Assembly: GCF_003473485.1 (NCBI RefSeq)
Contig: NC_053049.1
Coordinates: 23,519,292-23,583,291 of the forward strand
DNA length: 64,000 bases
Source of the DNA: Medicago truncatula
Taxonomy: Eukaryota; Streptophyta; Magnoliopsida; Fabales; Fabaceae
Reading direction: 5' to 3'
The notes under the pieces are model-generated. The model ran no database searches, was not told the DNA's origin, and was given only the letters and a program-made list of their open reading frames with translations. The stretch's first letter is position 1; every line of letters begins with the position of its first letter. This document shows positions 45,262 to 56,064 of this stretch, one piece after another. The position numbers were made by a program, and so were the translations under genes.

Positions 45262-47376
45262 TGTAACGCCCACTTTCGTTTAATCGTTATTTAATTGAGT
45301 TTAGGCAATTATATTATAATTATATAGTATATGCATGATTTTGTTATGTTTTGGTGATTCACGATGAATTTAGTGATTTGATTGATGACGTGATAAGTTA
45401 TGAGTTTTGGAGGATTTGATTATGATATGAGATTTATTTTATTGTTAAATAGAATAAAGATTTGAAAATAATATAAAATATTTAGTTGAGGGCTGTTTTG
45501 ATATTTTAGATAGTTTTGGGGGAGAAAGTGAGATAAGATAAGTTATTAGAAAGAGGTATAAATAGGAGAAGACCTAATATTTTAGAAACTCATTGTACGT
45601 GAAAACTTTTGAAAAAGGGAGAAAAGCTTAGAAGGGAGAAGAGCATAGAGAGGGCTACGATTTCTTCATAACCAGGTAAGGGTGAGACTAATAACTCAGT
45701 ATTGTTAATTGAATGTGATTCTGATGATTAGTTAACAAGAATTAGGAGTGAATTGGAGAAAACGAAAACTAGGTCAAAACCTTAGAATTGATGATCAAAC
45801 GGTGAGAATTGGTTTAATTGATGTAGAAAGTGTTCCTAGACCTTAGATAATGTTTAGGACGAACTTTGGAATCAAAAACAAGCTTAGAACCATGTGAAAC
45901 GTCGAGTTTTTGTGAATTTAGAAAGTCTGGCCGTAGCGACATTCATCGCTCGCCACGGCGAGCTATGAATCTCGCCTCGCGAGTGATGAACATTCATCGC
46001 TCGCCTCGCGAACCCTGTTTCCTCGCCTCGCGAGTTGTGCAATGCAGCTCGCCATAGCGAGCGACCTTACTCGCCATAGCGAGCTAAGGCAGAGTGCATG
46101 TTAGATTTTGTGTTTCGACCTTTTTAGTTGGACCTTGAATGCCTTAGTGTGCCTGAACATACCTAGTAATGATTAGGAATGAATGTAGGGCAAGATTAGA
46201 CCCAGAACAACTTTAGTTTGGGAATTGTTTAGTACTCGCCATGGCAAGCAAGAACCCTCGCCTCGCGAGCACCTCCAGCCTTGAGTGTTGTGAGTGTTTG
46301 TGCGATTGGTGTCGCACGTTTTGATCAAGAGTGAACCCCCTTATGATAATAAGACCTAATGATGACGTTAAATGCAGTCTGTAGGCTGTTTAAGATATGT
46401 TGATATTGATTGAGTATGATTAAGGTATTGTATATTTATGTAAGATATGGAAGTTTAATTATGAAATAATTGATGTGCTATTGATATAATGATATCATCC
46501 TGTTATGTGACTTGATTATGCTGCTGCTGTTATTTAACTAAGTGCATTGTATGTATTTATATATGATGAAATGATGACGTTTAGCTCCAAATTGTTGGAT
46601 GCATGTTGATATGTTGATTACGATGTTTTGTTCATAAGAGTCCATGCATAGCATCTCATTGAGCTTAGTCCTCACCACGTTTATTAGGAGCTTTGTCCTC
46701 CGCACGATTATTAGGAGCTTTGTCCTCCGCACGATTAAAGTATATTAATACTTATGATGACGATTGGTACCACATGCATATAAGGAGTCTAAGAGCATTG
46801 TCACATTGTCATGTCCATAATGCTATGTTGTTGATGACGGTTGAATAAGTGAATACGTGATATTGTTGAATATATGAATACGTGATACTTGTTATTTGAA
46901 TATGCAAAGTTATCCAAGAATGATTATGATGTTAATGTTAATTATGATTCGAATTACTTTGATTAGCATTATTTTGTTATGAAATCTCACCCCTTCTGCT
47001 TGAAAATGTTGCCCTTCGTATGGGTAACTTGCAGGTGATCGTGCTTAGTGTGCAGTTGCTTCTGTGAGTGGCCTTGCCTCACTGTGTCGTCTAGGTCGCT
47101 CTGATACGTAACGGGATGGGGTTTATGTTTATGCATGTTTCATTCTCTTACGTGACTAATATGTTATTTTTATAATGTTATGGATTATGATTATGAACTT
47201 TTGATGGGGCCTGCGTGCCAAAACGTTTTATGATTTTCCGCTGCAATGTTTAAGATATTGGTTAAATTATTATTTAACTGTTTTGGATTATGTTTTATGT
47301 GATATCCCGTTGTTTATGATGCTTACTCTGATAAATGTTTTTAAGAATTTTTATGTTGGGAAAACGGGGTGTTACA
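45262..47376 (+). mobile_element. Solo LTR, family 1 (copy 2)
   Basis: 2115 bp from TGTAACGCCC to GGGGTGTTACA, with TGAGG duplicated at 45257-45261 and 47377-47381. It shares the GTAACTTGCAGGTGATC and CTCTGATACGTAAC blocks with copies 1 and 3. It carries an array of CTCGCC...GCGAG palindromes at 45949-46083 and 46235-46269. Confidence 0.85.
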
Positions 47377-47445
47377 TGAGGGATTGTGTTACTTTGTTGG
47401 AAAACGCTGTTTTGCAGGTTAACACTCAAGACCATTGGCGTTGGT

Positions 47446-49338
47446 TGTAACACCCTATTTTATTTATTTTATTAAGTTTAGAATCTATTTGATAATTTAA
47501 TTGATTAATTGCGAAGTGTAATACAGTTGTGTTATTTGTTGGTAATTATTAGTACATTATTATATTAATTAGTGGAGGAATTATTGATTAAAATAGAATA
47601 TTGAGGCTGAGGGGCAGAATAGGAATAAGGGAGAAAAACTAAGTTAAGAATAGGAAATTAGAAAGTCAGAATACAGAATACGTAGAAACTACTTTTGGGA
47701 GAAAAAGGGAGAAAGTGAGAAGTCAGAGAAGAGAAGAGGAGCAAACTTGTAGAGTCCGAATTCAACCAATCTAAGGTAAGGGTGGGACTAACCTTCTTTA
47801 ATCATAAGTATATGGTTCTAAAAAAGGGTTTAAGCTTGTAGTTATTAATGGTTTTGATGTTATAAAAGTTAGTGTTAAATTGCAAATTGATTGTTAAAAG
47901 TGTAGGTAATCCAATGAATTAACATAAGAATTGATGTTCAGGTTGTAGAATAACAATAGGTAATGTTTCCTGTCAAATTTGGGATGTTGGTGGTTGAAAT
48001 TGGGGTTTTATATGGTTTTGAGTGTCTTTTCATGTTTAGACAAGTTTTGGATCAAATTTGGGCATAGGGAAGTTAAAAATGGGATTTTTGGATGAAAAAT
48101 GTCAAGTTCCCGAGAGCTATCAGTTTTAGCTCGCCATGGCGAGGACTTTGGTCACCATGGCGAGTGGTTCATAGGTTGAGCTCACCATAGCGAGTAGATT
48201 GGCTCGCCTCGTGAGCTGTTTAGTGGCAGTCTACCCTGTTTTCGGGTTCTTGCGTCTGTTTCACACGTTTCTGTTTTGAGCTGGCCTTTAGTATAAACAT
48301 AAAAGTTATTGATAATTATGTTATCTCTTCCAGTAGCCTTGGTTTGACGTGAAAATCTTTTGTGGATAATTTAATATGTTTTTACGAAGATGTATGATAA
48401 ATTGTGGTTGTTTAATATGATGCCTATATGATGCTATTCCTGTTAATGAATTGTGAGATTATGAAGTCATAATGCGAAGTCGTTGTCATTGTCGTCGTCG
48501 TCGTTGTTGTTGTTGTTATTGTTGTTGCATTGGTAGTGTCAATGCATAATCATTTTAAGCGAAGGGGGGTGTAACCTGACATGTCGAATTATGACATTAG
48601 CGAAGGGAGCTGTAGCTCTGTTAATTTTAAGCGAAGGGGGCTGTATCCTGTCAAGTCGAATTACGATATTAGCGAAGAGAGCTTTAAGCTCTGATGGTAC
48701 CACATGCATATTGCATTTGTCGAGTCGTTGTTGTTGCATTGTCGAGACGTTGATATTGCATTGTCAAGTCATTGTTGTCGCATTGTTGAGCGAAGTTTTG
48801 TCGATGAATTGTTGTTGAAGTTATGTGAAGTAATGTTGCTGATGTATTGTTGTTGATTTATGTTGTTAAATTCTTTTAATGAATTATATGCTTATTGTTA
48901 TTGAATGTGAAATCTCACCCTTTCTGTTTGAATGTTACCTCTACGTGGGTAACGTGCAGATAACCAGGAGTAACTGCTGGTGTGAGTTGATTCCTCGTGT
49001 TGTCTTAGGAGTCGCTCTGATACGTAACAGGATGTGGATTAATTGTATTTTATTTTCCATTGTTACGTATTATTTTATGAATTTATTGTTGAGCCATTTT
49101 TAGATGGAATTAATTATGTTGATGACGTTGAGGCCTTTAGTGTCAAGTATTGTTTAAACGTTGAATATTTTCCGTTGCGACATTGTTTTAATTATTGGAA
49201 GCAGTTGCTTTAAATAAAGGGCTGATTTTAACTCTATTTACATTTAATGATATTTTGAAGAACTAAATGTGACATCCTGTTGTGATGAACTCTGATTTAT
49301 TTTATATTATTTACATGTTGGGAAATCGGGGTGTTACA
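47446..49338 (+). mobile_element. Solo LTR, family 1 (copy 3)
   Basis: 1893 bp from TGTAACACCC to GGGGTGTTACA, with TTGGT duplicated at 47441-47445 and 49339-49343. It carries palindromes of the CTCGCCATGGCGAG type at 48130-48216 and a GTT/GTC-rich microsatellite near 48480-48530. Confidence 0.85.
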
Positions 49339-49343
49339 TTGGT

Positions 49344-50108
49344 TACTTGATCCTATTCATGGCTGCTTGGTTAGTGGGACGTATCCTTTCCTAACAACAT
49401 TAAACAACAGGTAGCTGTTGGTTCAATCAAAGATGTGTGGCACAAACCGGTTCCGACTAAAGTTTCTCTTTTCGCTTGACTTCTCCTTCAAGATAGAATT
49501 CCAACTACATCCAACCTGGTTCGTCGACATGTTCTTCAACCAAACGACAACTTGTGTGTTGGATGATGTGGTTTCAGTGAGACAAAGGACCATCTTTTCA
49601 TTCGATGTGATTTATTTGGAAGAGTTTGGAATCTAGTTTGTCTTTGGCTTGGTTTTTCTTTTGTTGGTCCATGCACCATTGCAGATCACTACTGTTAGTT
49701 TATTCATATGGCGGGATTACCGAGATCAACTCAATTTTATTTTAAGGTAATTTGGCTTGCTTGTGTTTGGGCAATTTGGAAGGAGAGAAACAACCGAGTC
49801 TTCACAGAAATGGTTATTGATCCTCACAATATTGTAGAAAAAGTGAAGCTTAATTCCTTCTTTTGGTTGTCCTCTCATTCGGTGCCTATTGATTTTGGTT
49901 TCTACGATTGGTGAAGACACCCACTTTTGTGTATGGGTGTTATGTAACTTGGTATTGCTCTTTTGTTTTTTTGTTTCTGGTGGTGGCTCACTTTTAGCAC
50001 ACCTTGTGCGGGGTGAAACACATCGCTTTTGAGCTATATAATTCATTTAGATTTGTTAAAAAAAAAGACAAGTATTTGTTACTACTACTACTACTTAAAA
50101 AAAAAAAA
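49344..50108 (+). pseudogene. LINE ORF2 C-terminus (zf-RVT region) and 3' end
   Basis: Readable text: DVWHKPVPTKVSLFA, RRHVLQPNDNLCVGWCG and ETKDHLFIRCDLFGRVWN, the zinc-binding region after plant LINE reverse transcriptases. Then WLACVWAIWKERNNRVF and the terminal NSFFWLSSHS...FGFYDW before TGA at about 49912. Interrupted by stops. A short 3' UTR and two A-runs follow. Confidence 0.75.
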
Positions 50109-50172
50109 AGACAAATATTTGTCTGTTATGTATTTTTTTTTGAAGGAATTTGTCCGTTATGTATAAAAAAAA

Positions 50173-51598
50173 GGGTTAATACCTCTTTTGGTCCCTGTAA
50201 TATGAGCGAATTCCGGTTTTAGTCCCTATAAAAAAAAGTTTTGATTCTATCCCTATCATTTCAGATTCTTCCCCTTTTAGTCCCTCACTTAAACTTGTCA
50301 GCAGAATCTTCTGACGTGGCTGGGTGACTTGTCCGTTTTCATCTTATGTGTGATTAAATATATTCCACATGGAATTTTTATTATCAATAATAATTTAAAT
50401 ATAAGAAAAACATTATTTAAAATAATAAAACTTAAATAAAAAAACTGAAAAACAAATTGAAAAACAACATAAAAGAAGGAAGAAAAAAAACAATTCCAGA
50501 AATCAATTCAGCTTTATCTTCAAAAACAGATCCCAGAAAACCAACATCATTCTCTTCCCATTATCTCACTCCCTTGTTCTTGTAGTCCAACACCAGCAAC
50601 AAATTCCACACATCCACCAACATGAACAAAATTCAACAATAGCAAAACCAATTATTACGCAAAACCCCTTGTCTCTTCTCTCCTCCATCTTCGGCCACAA
50701 CACAAAAATCAAATTCAATTCAATATCAACATATATAGGGGAAAGAAAGAGATCTGGAAATTTCAAAAGAAAAATCGTAGTTTCTCTCCTCCATCTTCTT
50801 CCTCAGTTCTTCCCTTTCTTACCCAATCTAATACTTCTTCTTACTCTTCTGTCTTCAGATCTAAGATTCACCTTTGGACCCAAACCTTGAAATTTGAACT
50901 CTGAAAATGTTAAATTTTAACAAAACCCATTTTAACAAAACTCATACAGGTTGTTGTTGATAGATTTAAGAGGGGGTTGGATCGTGGAAAACATACAGAG
51001 TTTAACTACGGTGATTGGGTATGATTTATGGGGGTGAAGGAGTTTATGATGGGTTGGGTGGGAAAGGGTTGAATGGAATTTTGTGGGCGATGGGGGTGCA
51101 AGGTAATGAAAGGAATGAGTGGGTCTTATTAGAGTGAGAGAGATGCTGATTATTTATATTGGTATGAATGAAACGAAATCAATGAAGAAAACAAATTCGA
51201 TTCAAATCGAGTATAAGAAGAAAAATTGCAGTTGGCCTTGAATGGAAGAAGAACCTGGAGGAATACAAAGAAGAAGAAGCACGGTGGGAGGAAGGTGATG
51301 GAAAATCTTGAATATAATTTTAATTGGATGATTTAATTTTAAAGATTTTAGTTTTTATTTAATTATTAATTCAAAATTCAATTTAATCCAAATTGCATCT
51401 TATTCCAATTAAAAAAATGAAAAAAAATAAAATAATTACACAGTCAGTTGGCCACGTCAGCAGATTTTGTTGACAAGTTTAAGTGAGGGACTAAAAGTGG
51501 AAGAATCTGAAATAATAGGGACATAATCCAAACTTTTTTTTACAAGGACTAAAACCGAAATTTGCTCATATTACAGGGACCAAAAGAGGTATTAACCC
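50173..51598. mobile_element. Large foldback/MULE-like element, about 1.43 kb
   Basis: Inverted arms of about 170 bp: GGGTTAATACCTCTTTTGGTCC, then AGTCCCTCACTTAAACTTGTC, and their complements at 51470-51598. Flanks TAAAAAAAA and TAAAAAAAC match at 8 of 9 bases, in A-rich DNA. The interior (50500-51330) reads like a pyrimidine-rich 5' UTR with TCTTCTTCC tracts and may be captured host DNA; no transposase. Confidence 0.65.
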
Positions 51599-52744
51599 TA
51601 AAAAAACATGAGACATATGTTTCTCACAGATAAAGAAAAAACACTGGTTTAATATTTGTTCCTAATACATAAAAAAAATAGGAAACAAATTTTTTTCGGA
51701 CAAAACTTACATTGCATACCGGTTCGACATGCTTCGTAGTTCCATTGTTTGAATGTCCAGTTTGTTGTTTGACAAAACAAAACATACATTGCATGGGTAG
51801 TCTGATGTCGGGTTCTGATTCTACGCCATAATTTGGACAAATTGAGACTAAGAATTGAGTGAAGCATTTCTTGTAAAACCTTTTTTATAGTTACTTTGGT
51901 ATATATATTTTTTATTCAAATTAATTAATTCTAACGTATAAATATCTTATTATATAGTGCAACACAAATAATCAATGACGATAATATGTAAAACATTTAT
52001 TCACATTTGAAACATTAACAACACTTAATCAAGTGTGTGAATATTCACGTGTCTAATTATGTGACATAGTTAAACATTGTCAAACGGAGGCACATCATCT
52101 TAAAAAGGTTTAATGAAAGTGGTTTTATGGAGGGAGGTTTATATTCCTTTCTTTCATCAAAAGAGAGAAAGTAAATTAAAAAGAAAAAATGAATAGGAAA
52201 AAGAAATTTGAACATGAGAGAAACAAAAAGGAAAAAAAAAATGTAGTGTGTGTTTTTGTCGGTGAGAGTATAAGGAATATGTGAGTTGTCGTTAGTAATG
52301 TGAGTTTGTTGAAAGAGTTGGAGATTTTTAGGTAGTTATTTTACTAAAAAACTAAACTTGATTAAAAAAATGTCACATGGTTTTAAAATATCTAATAACA
52401 TGCATTTTTCCATTGTCACTTTCCACCGAAGACTAAATGTGAAGGAATTTGAAATAATGGACATTCAATAAGAAAATAGCTTGAAAGCGAATGATATTCA
52501 AAAACTAAAATTTAAAATAAAAAAGTCAAACAAACACTATCCAAACAATAACAAAATAGTTCATCATTATGTTTAAATGGATCCTACATTGAGTTAGATC
52601 ATCATATTAGACTGGGAGCAATCATGAAAGTGAGATTGACGCCACATTTTCATCCAAAACCTTAAAACATTAGATATATATGTCATCTCAGAGAGAGAGA
52701 GAGTAGTTCCCTTTCGTTTCCAAGAGATGTTCACTATAGTACTA
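51599..52744. other. Intergenic DNA
   Basis: AT-rich, with no gene and no element with resolvable ends. Confidence 0.4.
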
Positions 52745-53280
52745 AGATTACAAATGCTCAAACACACCGGCTCATGTTGAATCCATTCCCGCAGAACTGT
52801 GAAAGTCTCCTCATCACTGATTTGTCAATGCAACTCTCGAATGTCATGGATGAAGTGGTGAGGTCTGACCTTTGTTGTGCGGATCAGCAATCGATTATTT
52901 CTCCAGTCAAAGAAAGTGTCCCAAATGTTAGTGGTATTATGGCTGCTTCTGATGCACCGCTGGATCCTACCCTACAAAAAGAAATGAACTTTATGAAGAC
53001 TTGGTTATTACAGAGTGCAGCTATCGAAGTGCCTTTTTTTCAGGTTATATTGAAATCTCACAGGAAGAAAATTAACAAGGTTGCTTATCAAACCCGATCC
53101 TAGGGTCCTCATCCACCATCTCAATGAATATTATTTTTTGGAATATTCGGGTGATGGGTAATAATGATTTTAGAGTTGCTTTTCGTGATTTGTATCATTC
53201 GAATAAGCTTTCCTTTGTTTTTATTGTCGAACCTATGGTTGCTCATAATTCTATTGTTGGCGGATTTTTCTAGGGATATG
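52745..53280 (+). mobile_element. LINE fragment: ORF1 C-terminus and ORF2 start
   Basis: The ORF at 52774-53103 ends LDPTLQKEMNFMKTWL, then KINKVAYQTRS. At 53124 a second frame starts MNIIFWNIRVMGNNDFR, then LSFVFIVEPMV, the beginning of a plant LINE endonuclease, and breaks at a TAG near 53271. It is a different LINE family from the 34.5-50.1 kb copy, judged by sequence. Confidence 0.6.
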
Positions 53281-53882
53281 AATGGATTTTTCTATTGTGT
53301 TTTGTTTTGCTTGCGATTCATGCTAGTCCAGTTTTAAAATAAAAGCATAACTTTAGCACTTTCATTTTCATTGATTTTGAGCTTCCTTTGTTTTAGTTGT
53401 GTGGTACTTTGGACATATTTCTACTTTCTGGAGTCTACTTTTAAAACATTTTTTTAGATTTAGATTGAAAAACGCTTCTTCATAAGTGGTAGATGAATTT
53501 TTTGTGCAAATATAGATGCTGGTACTTAGTATTTGGTTGTTTGTGTTATGGTAAATTGATTCTTAACCTTTTATCTTTGGAGAAAAAATTGGAGTTTCAC
53601 CTTCTAATACAAAGCAATACAACTCATTCCATCGTGTTTACGTATTTTCACATCAAATATCGATCATGTGCTCATTAAAATTAAGAATAAAATTTTCTTT
53701 AACAATAAAATAAAAAAATTAATTGGATATTACATCAATGGCATTTTATTTAATAATTAATACCATCGATTCACATTTATTAGCATACTTTTTCTCCAAG
53801 CTTTGGAGTAAGTTAATGATTTTATACCAAAAAATCAGCGTTGAGAGAGTAAATTACGCCTTTTACTGTGTTTCTTTGTACT
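53281..53882. other. Upstream region of the GASA gene
   Basis: AT-rich, with no other gene. It leads to TATATATA at 53883-53890. Confidence 0.4.
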
Positions 53883-53890
53883 TATATATA
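53883..53890 (+). promoter_or_regulatory. TATA box of the GASA gene
   Basis: TATATATA 53-60 bp upstream of the ATG, which implies a very short leader if used. Confidence 0.45.
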
Positions 53891-53942
53891 GATTTTGATT
53901 TTACCCTATAACAACATTCTAGTCTTCTTCTTCATTGGCTAT

Positions 53943-55281
53943 ATGGCTAAAATTGTATATCTCAGAGATGCCATTACTTTCATCCTTGCCATGGCTATTG
54001 TGATCCAATTTGTCTCTGTGAGTTTTCTCTTCTTTTGCTTCATACTCGTTAAACCTTGTAAAGCCTTTTGGTTTTCTTGTAGGTTTTTTATTTTTATTTT
54101 ATTTTATTTTATTTTTTATGAAAAAAACAGTGGTGTAAGTGTCTCGGTATCGGACACGTATCGTGTCCGACACCGACACTTGTAATTACACTAAATTATG
54201 TGATTTTTTCAAATTATTATCTATGTCGGCGTGTCAGTGTCCGTGTCGTGTCCGTATTCGTGCTTCATAATAGACCATGGCAATCGTAGTTTTTATTTTA
54301 TTAAAGAGGACTCTGACAATTTTAATTATGGATAAAGTAATTGGATCTCTAACAATAATTAAAAAGACTCAATTTAATCTTAAAAATAATTTCTTCTTGA
54401 ATCAATTATTTGGTTTTGTTATTTTTCTTTCATCGTCAATGATGAGATTCTATCTTTTAAATTATTGTCAAGACCTAAGTGTTCCTTTAATACAATAGCA
54501 TTGTAAAACCAAAACTAAATATTACACATAATTTTTGAGTTGATTATTGTTTTATCATTAATTTTAAACTGATTAAGATCCATTTTGTTGATCTAATCGA
54601 ACTCTCATCCATTGGATATATCATATATCTAAGAGTACATGGTTATTGTTTTTCTTTTGAATATCAAAATTAAAATAAGAGAAGTAGAAAGAGTATTTAA
54701 CTCACGATTTAGAAAGGATCGAGGGGTGTTGTTACTTTATTCCATTATATATTTATGGTTCATAGTTCCTGTGAGCTTAGCTCAGTTGATAGGGACATTG
54801 CATAATTTATGCAGGGGTCGGAGTTCGAATCCCGAACACCCCACTTCCCACATTTAATTGTGTGAGTTCTAGTCATTAGTCTACTAAAAAAAATTATGGT
54901 TCATATTGTCATTTATATATTTTACTAATACATTGTTGAAATGGAATTCCATAGGCTGGTTATGAGGGATCACTTCTTCAAGAAGGTAATAGATCCAAAC
55001 TTAATTCTATAAATTTCAAACTCTTTTACAGCTTGTAATTAAAGCAAAACTAGAAAATAGTAAACATTAATAACATCCTTTTAATTACACATTTTGCAGA
55101 ATGTGGTGCTGCATGTGATTATCGATGTTCAGAGACTCATCATAGAAAACCATGCTTGTTCTTTTGCAACAAATGCTGCCAAACATGTTTGTGTGTCCCA
55201 TCCGGAACTTATGGTAACAAGGAAGAGTGTCCATGCTATAACAACTGGAAAACTCAAGAAGGAAATCCAAAATGCCCCTAG
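53943..55281 (+). CDS. GASA/snakin cysteine-rich peptide, 95 aa
   Basis: Seen: three exons, 53943-54017, 54955-54985 and 55100-55281, with GT-AG borders and correct phase (288 nt). Exon 1 encodes a signal peptide (MAKIVYLRDAITFILAMAIVIQFVS). The 12 cysteines in exon 3 have spacing C3C3C8C3C2CC2C1C11C1C12C, exactly the GASA domain, ending NPKCP. Known: gibberellin-regulated/snakin peptides are secreted or apoplastic, with roles in growth, hormone response and antimicrobial defence. The 937-bp first intron holds a SINE and a palindromic repeat. The mature part is short and spliced, so simple ORF calls miss it. Very confident on family; the specific member is unknown. Confidence 0.92.
54133..54268. 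repeat. Palindromic GTGTCC-rich repeat in GASA intron 1
   Basis: Clusters of GTGTCGG/CCGACAC at both sides of an AT-rich centre (54133-54180 and 54222-54262) form an imperfect inverted repeat. Common text in legume DNA as I recall; element class not resolved. Confidence 0.45.
54765..54893 (+). mobile_element. tRNA-derived SINE in GASA intron 1
   Basis: A-box region TTAGCTCAGTTGATAGGGAC and B box GAGTTCGAATCCC, then ATTTAATTGTGTGAGTTCTAG and an A-rich end. The perfect 12-bp duplication TTATGGTTCATA flanks it (54753-54764 and 54894-54905). Related to the SINE at 33893. Confidence 0.9.
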
Positions 55282-56064
55282 TTGATGATGATGTTACTTT
55301 AATATTAGCTTACTCTTATTGATAATGTAATTAATTCAATTGCATTGTGACAATTAGGGTATTCATCACAAGTTATTTATGTGACTTCTGATGAATAAGT
55401 TAAGTCTACTTGGAATGGAGTAGTTCTTGCAACTTATCCACCATTTTCCTTTAAAAAAATGTATTCATTTTCAGAGCACATGATCGTTGATGTATAGGCT
55501 ATTTAGTATTTGTTTGATTGTGCGTTTTGATTCTAATCCGTGTCAACAACCGATAAACGTGTGTTAAATGAATTTTAATTGATCAATCAAAGTTTATATA
55601 TTTGGTTCAAAATTCGATCTTTTTTATAAGAGACAATTAATCAATCAAAATTGATGTATTTAGTTTCAAAATGTAGACCAAATTAAAATAGTAAAACAAA
55701 TAATTTCGCACATGTAATAGTGGTAAATTTAGTAGTATAAATACCACACTTTGATTCATGTAAAAACAGACCATTTTAAAAAATCAAAACATATCATCCT
55801 ACTTCCTTCTCTCCGTTCCTTAGTTTGATAAATCATAATATTATTTATTATTTGAAGTATTATAAATTAAAATAGTATTTTATATCATCTTATTAGTCGA
55901 CTAATATCATAAAAGTATTTAAATTTTCTAACCTTTTAAACCGATGGCAAGCATGTATGTGATTCCAAGTTGAAGCACAGTGTACACGTGTCCCTTTTTA
56001 CACTACCAACTTCCACATTCACACAAAGAACAGAACAGATTAGGCGCGCACCAAACAAACTCCA
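55282..56064. other. Intergenic DNA between GASA and cyclophilin genes
   Basis: Contains the GASA 3' UTR and, in the last 100-200 bases, the likely promoter and leader of the cyclophilin gene. No further gene seen. Confidence 0.5.

Larger units (their letters stand above)
34548..50108 (+). mobile_element. 5'-truncated L1-type LINE interrupted by four LTR insertions
   Basis: LINE segments are 34548-37760, 39924-40727, 45166-45261, 47382-47445 and 49344-50108, together about 4.9 kb. Contents in order: ORF1 tail (DUF4283), endonuclease, reverse transcriptase, zf-RVT region, and 3' end with poly-A. AGACAAAT flanks the whole at 34540-34547 and 50109-50116, supporting one insertion event. It starts inside ORF1, as usual for 5' truncation during target-primed reverse transcription. 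ORF2 has several stops and frameshifts, so it is dead. A near-duplicate poly-A plus GACAA(G/A)TATTTGT just upstream (about 50058-50080) makes the exact 3' end slightly uncertain. Confidence 0.8.

Noticed and set aside
53895..54185. Nodule-specific cysteine-rich or defensin peptide starting here
   Set aside because: The downstream exon has 12 cysteines in exact GASA spacing, not the 4-8 of NCR peptides or defensins.
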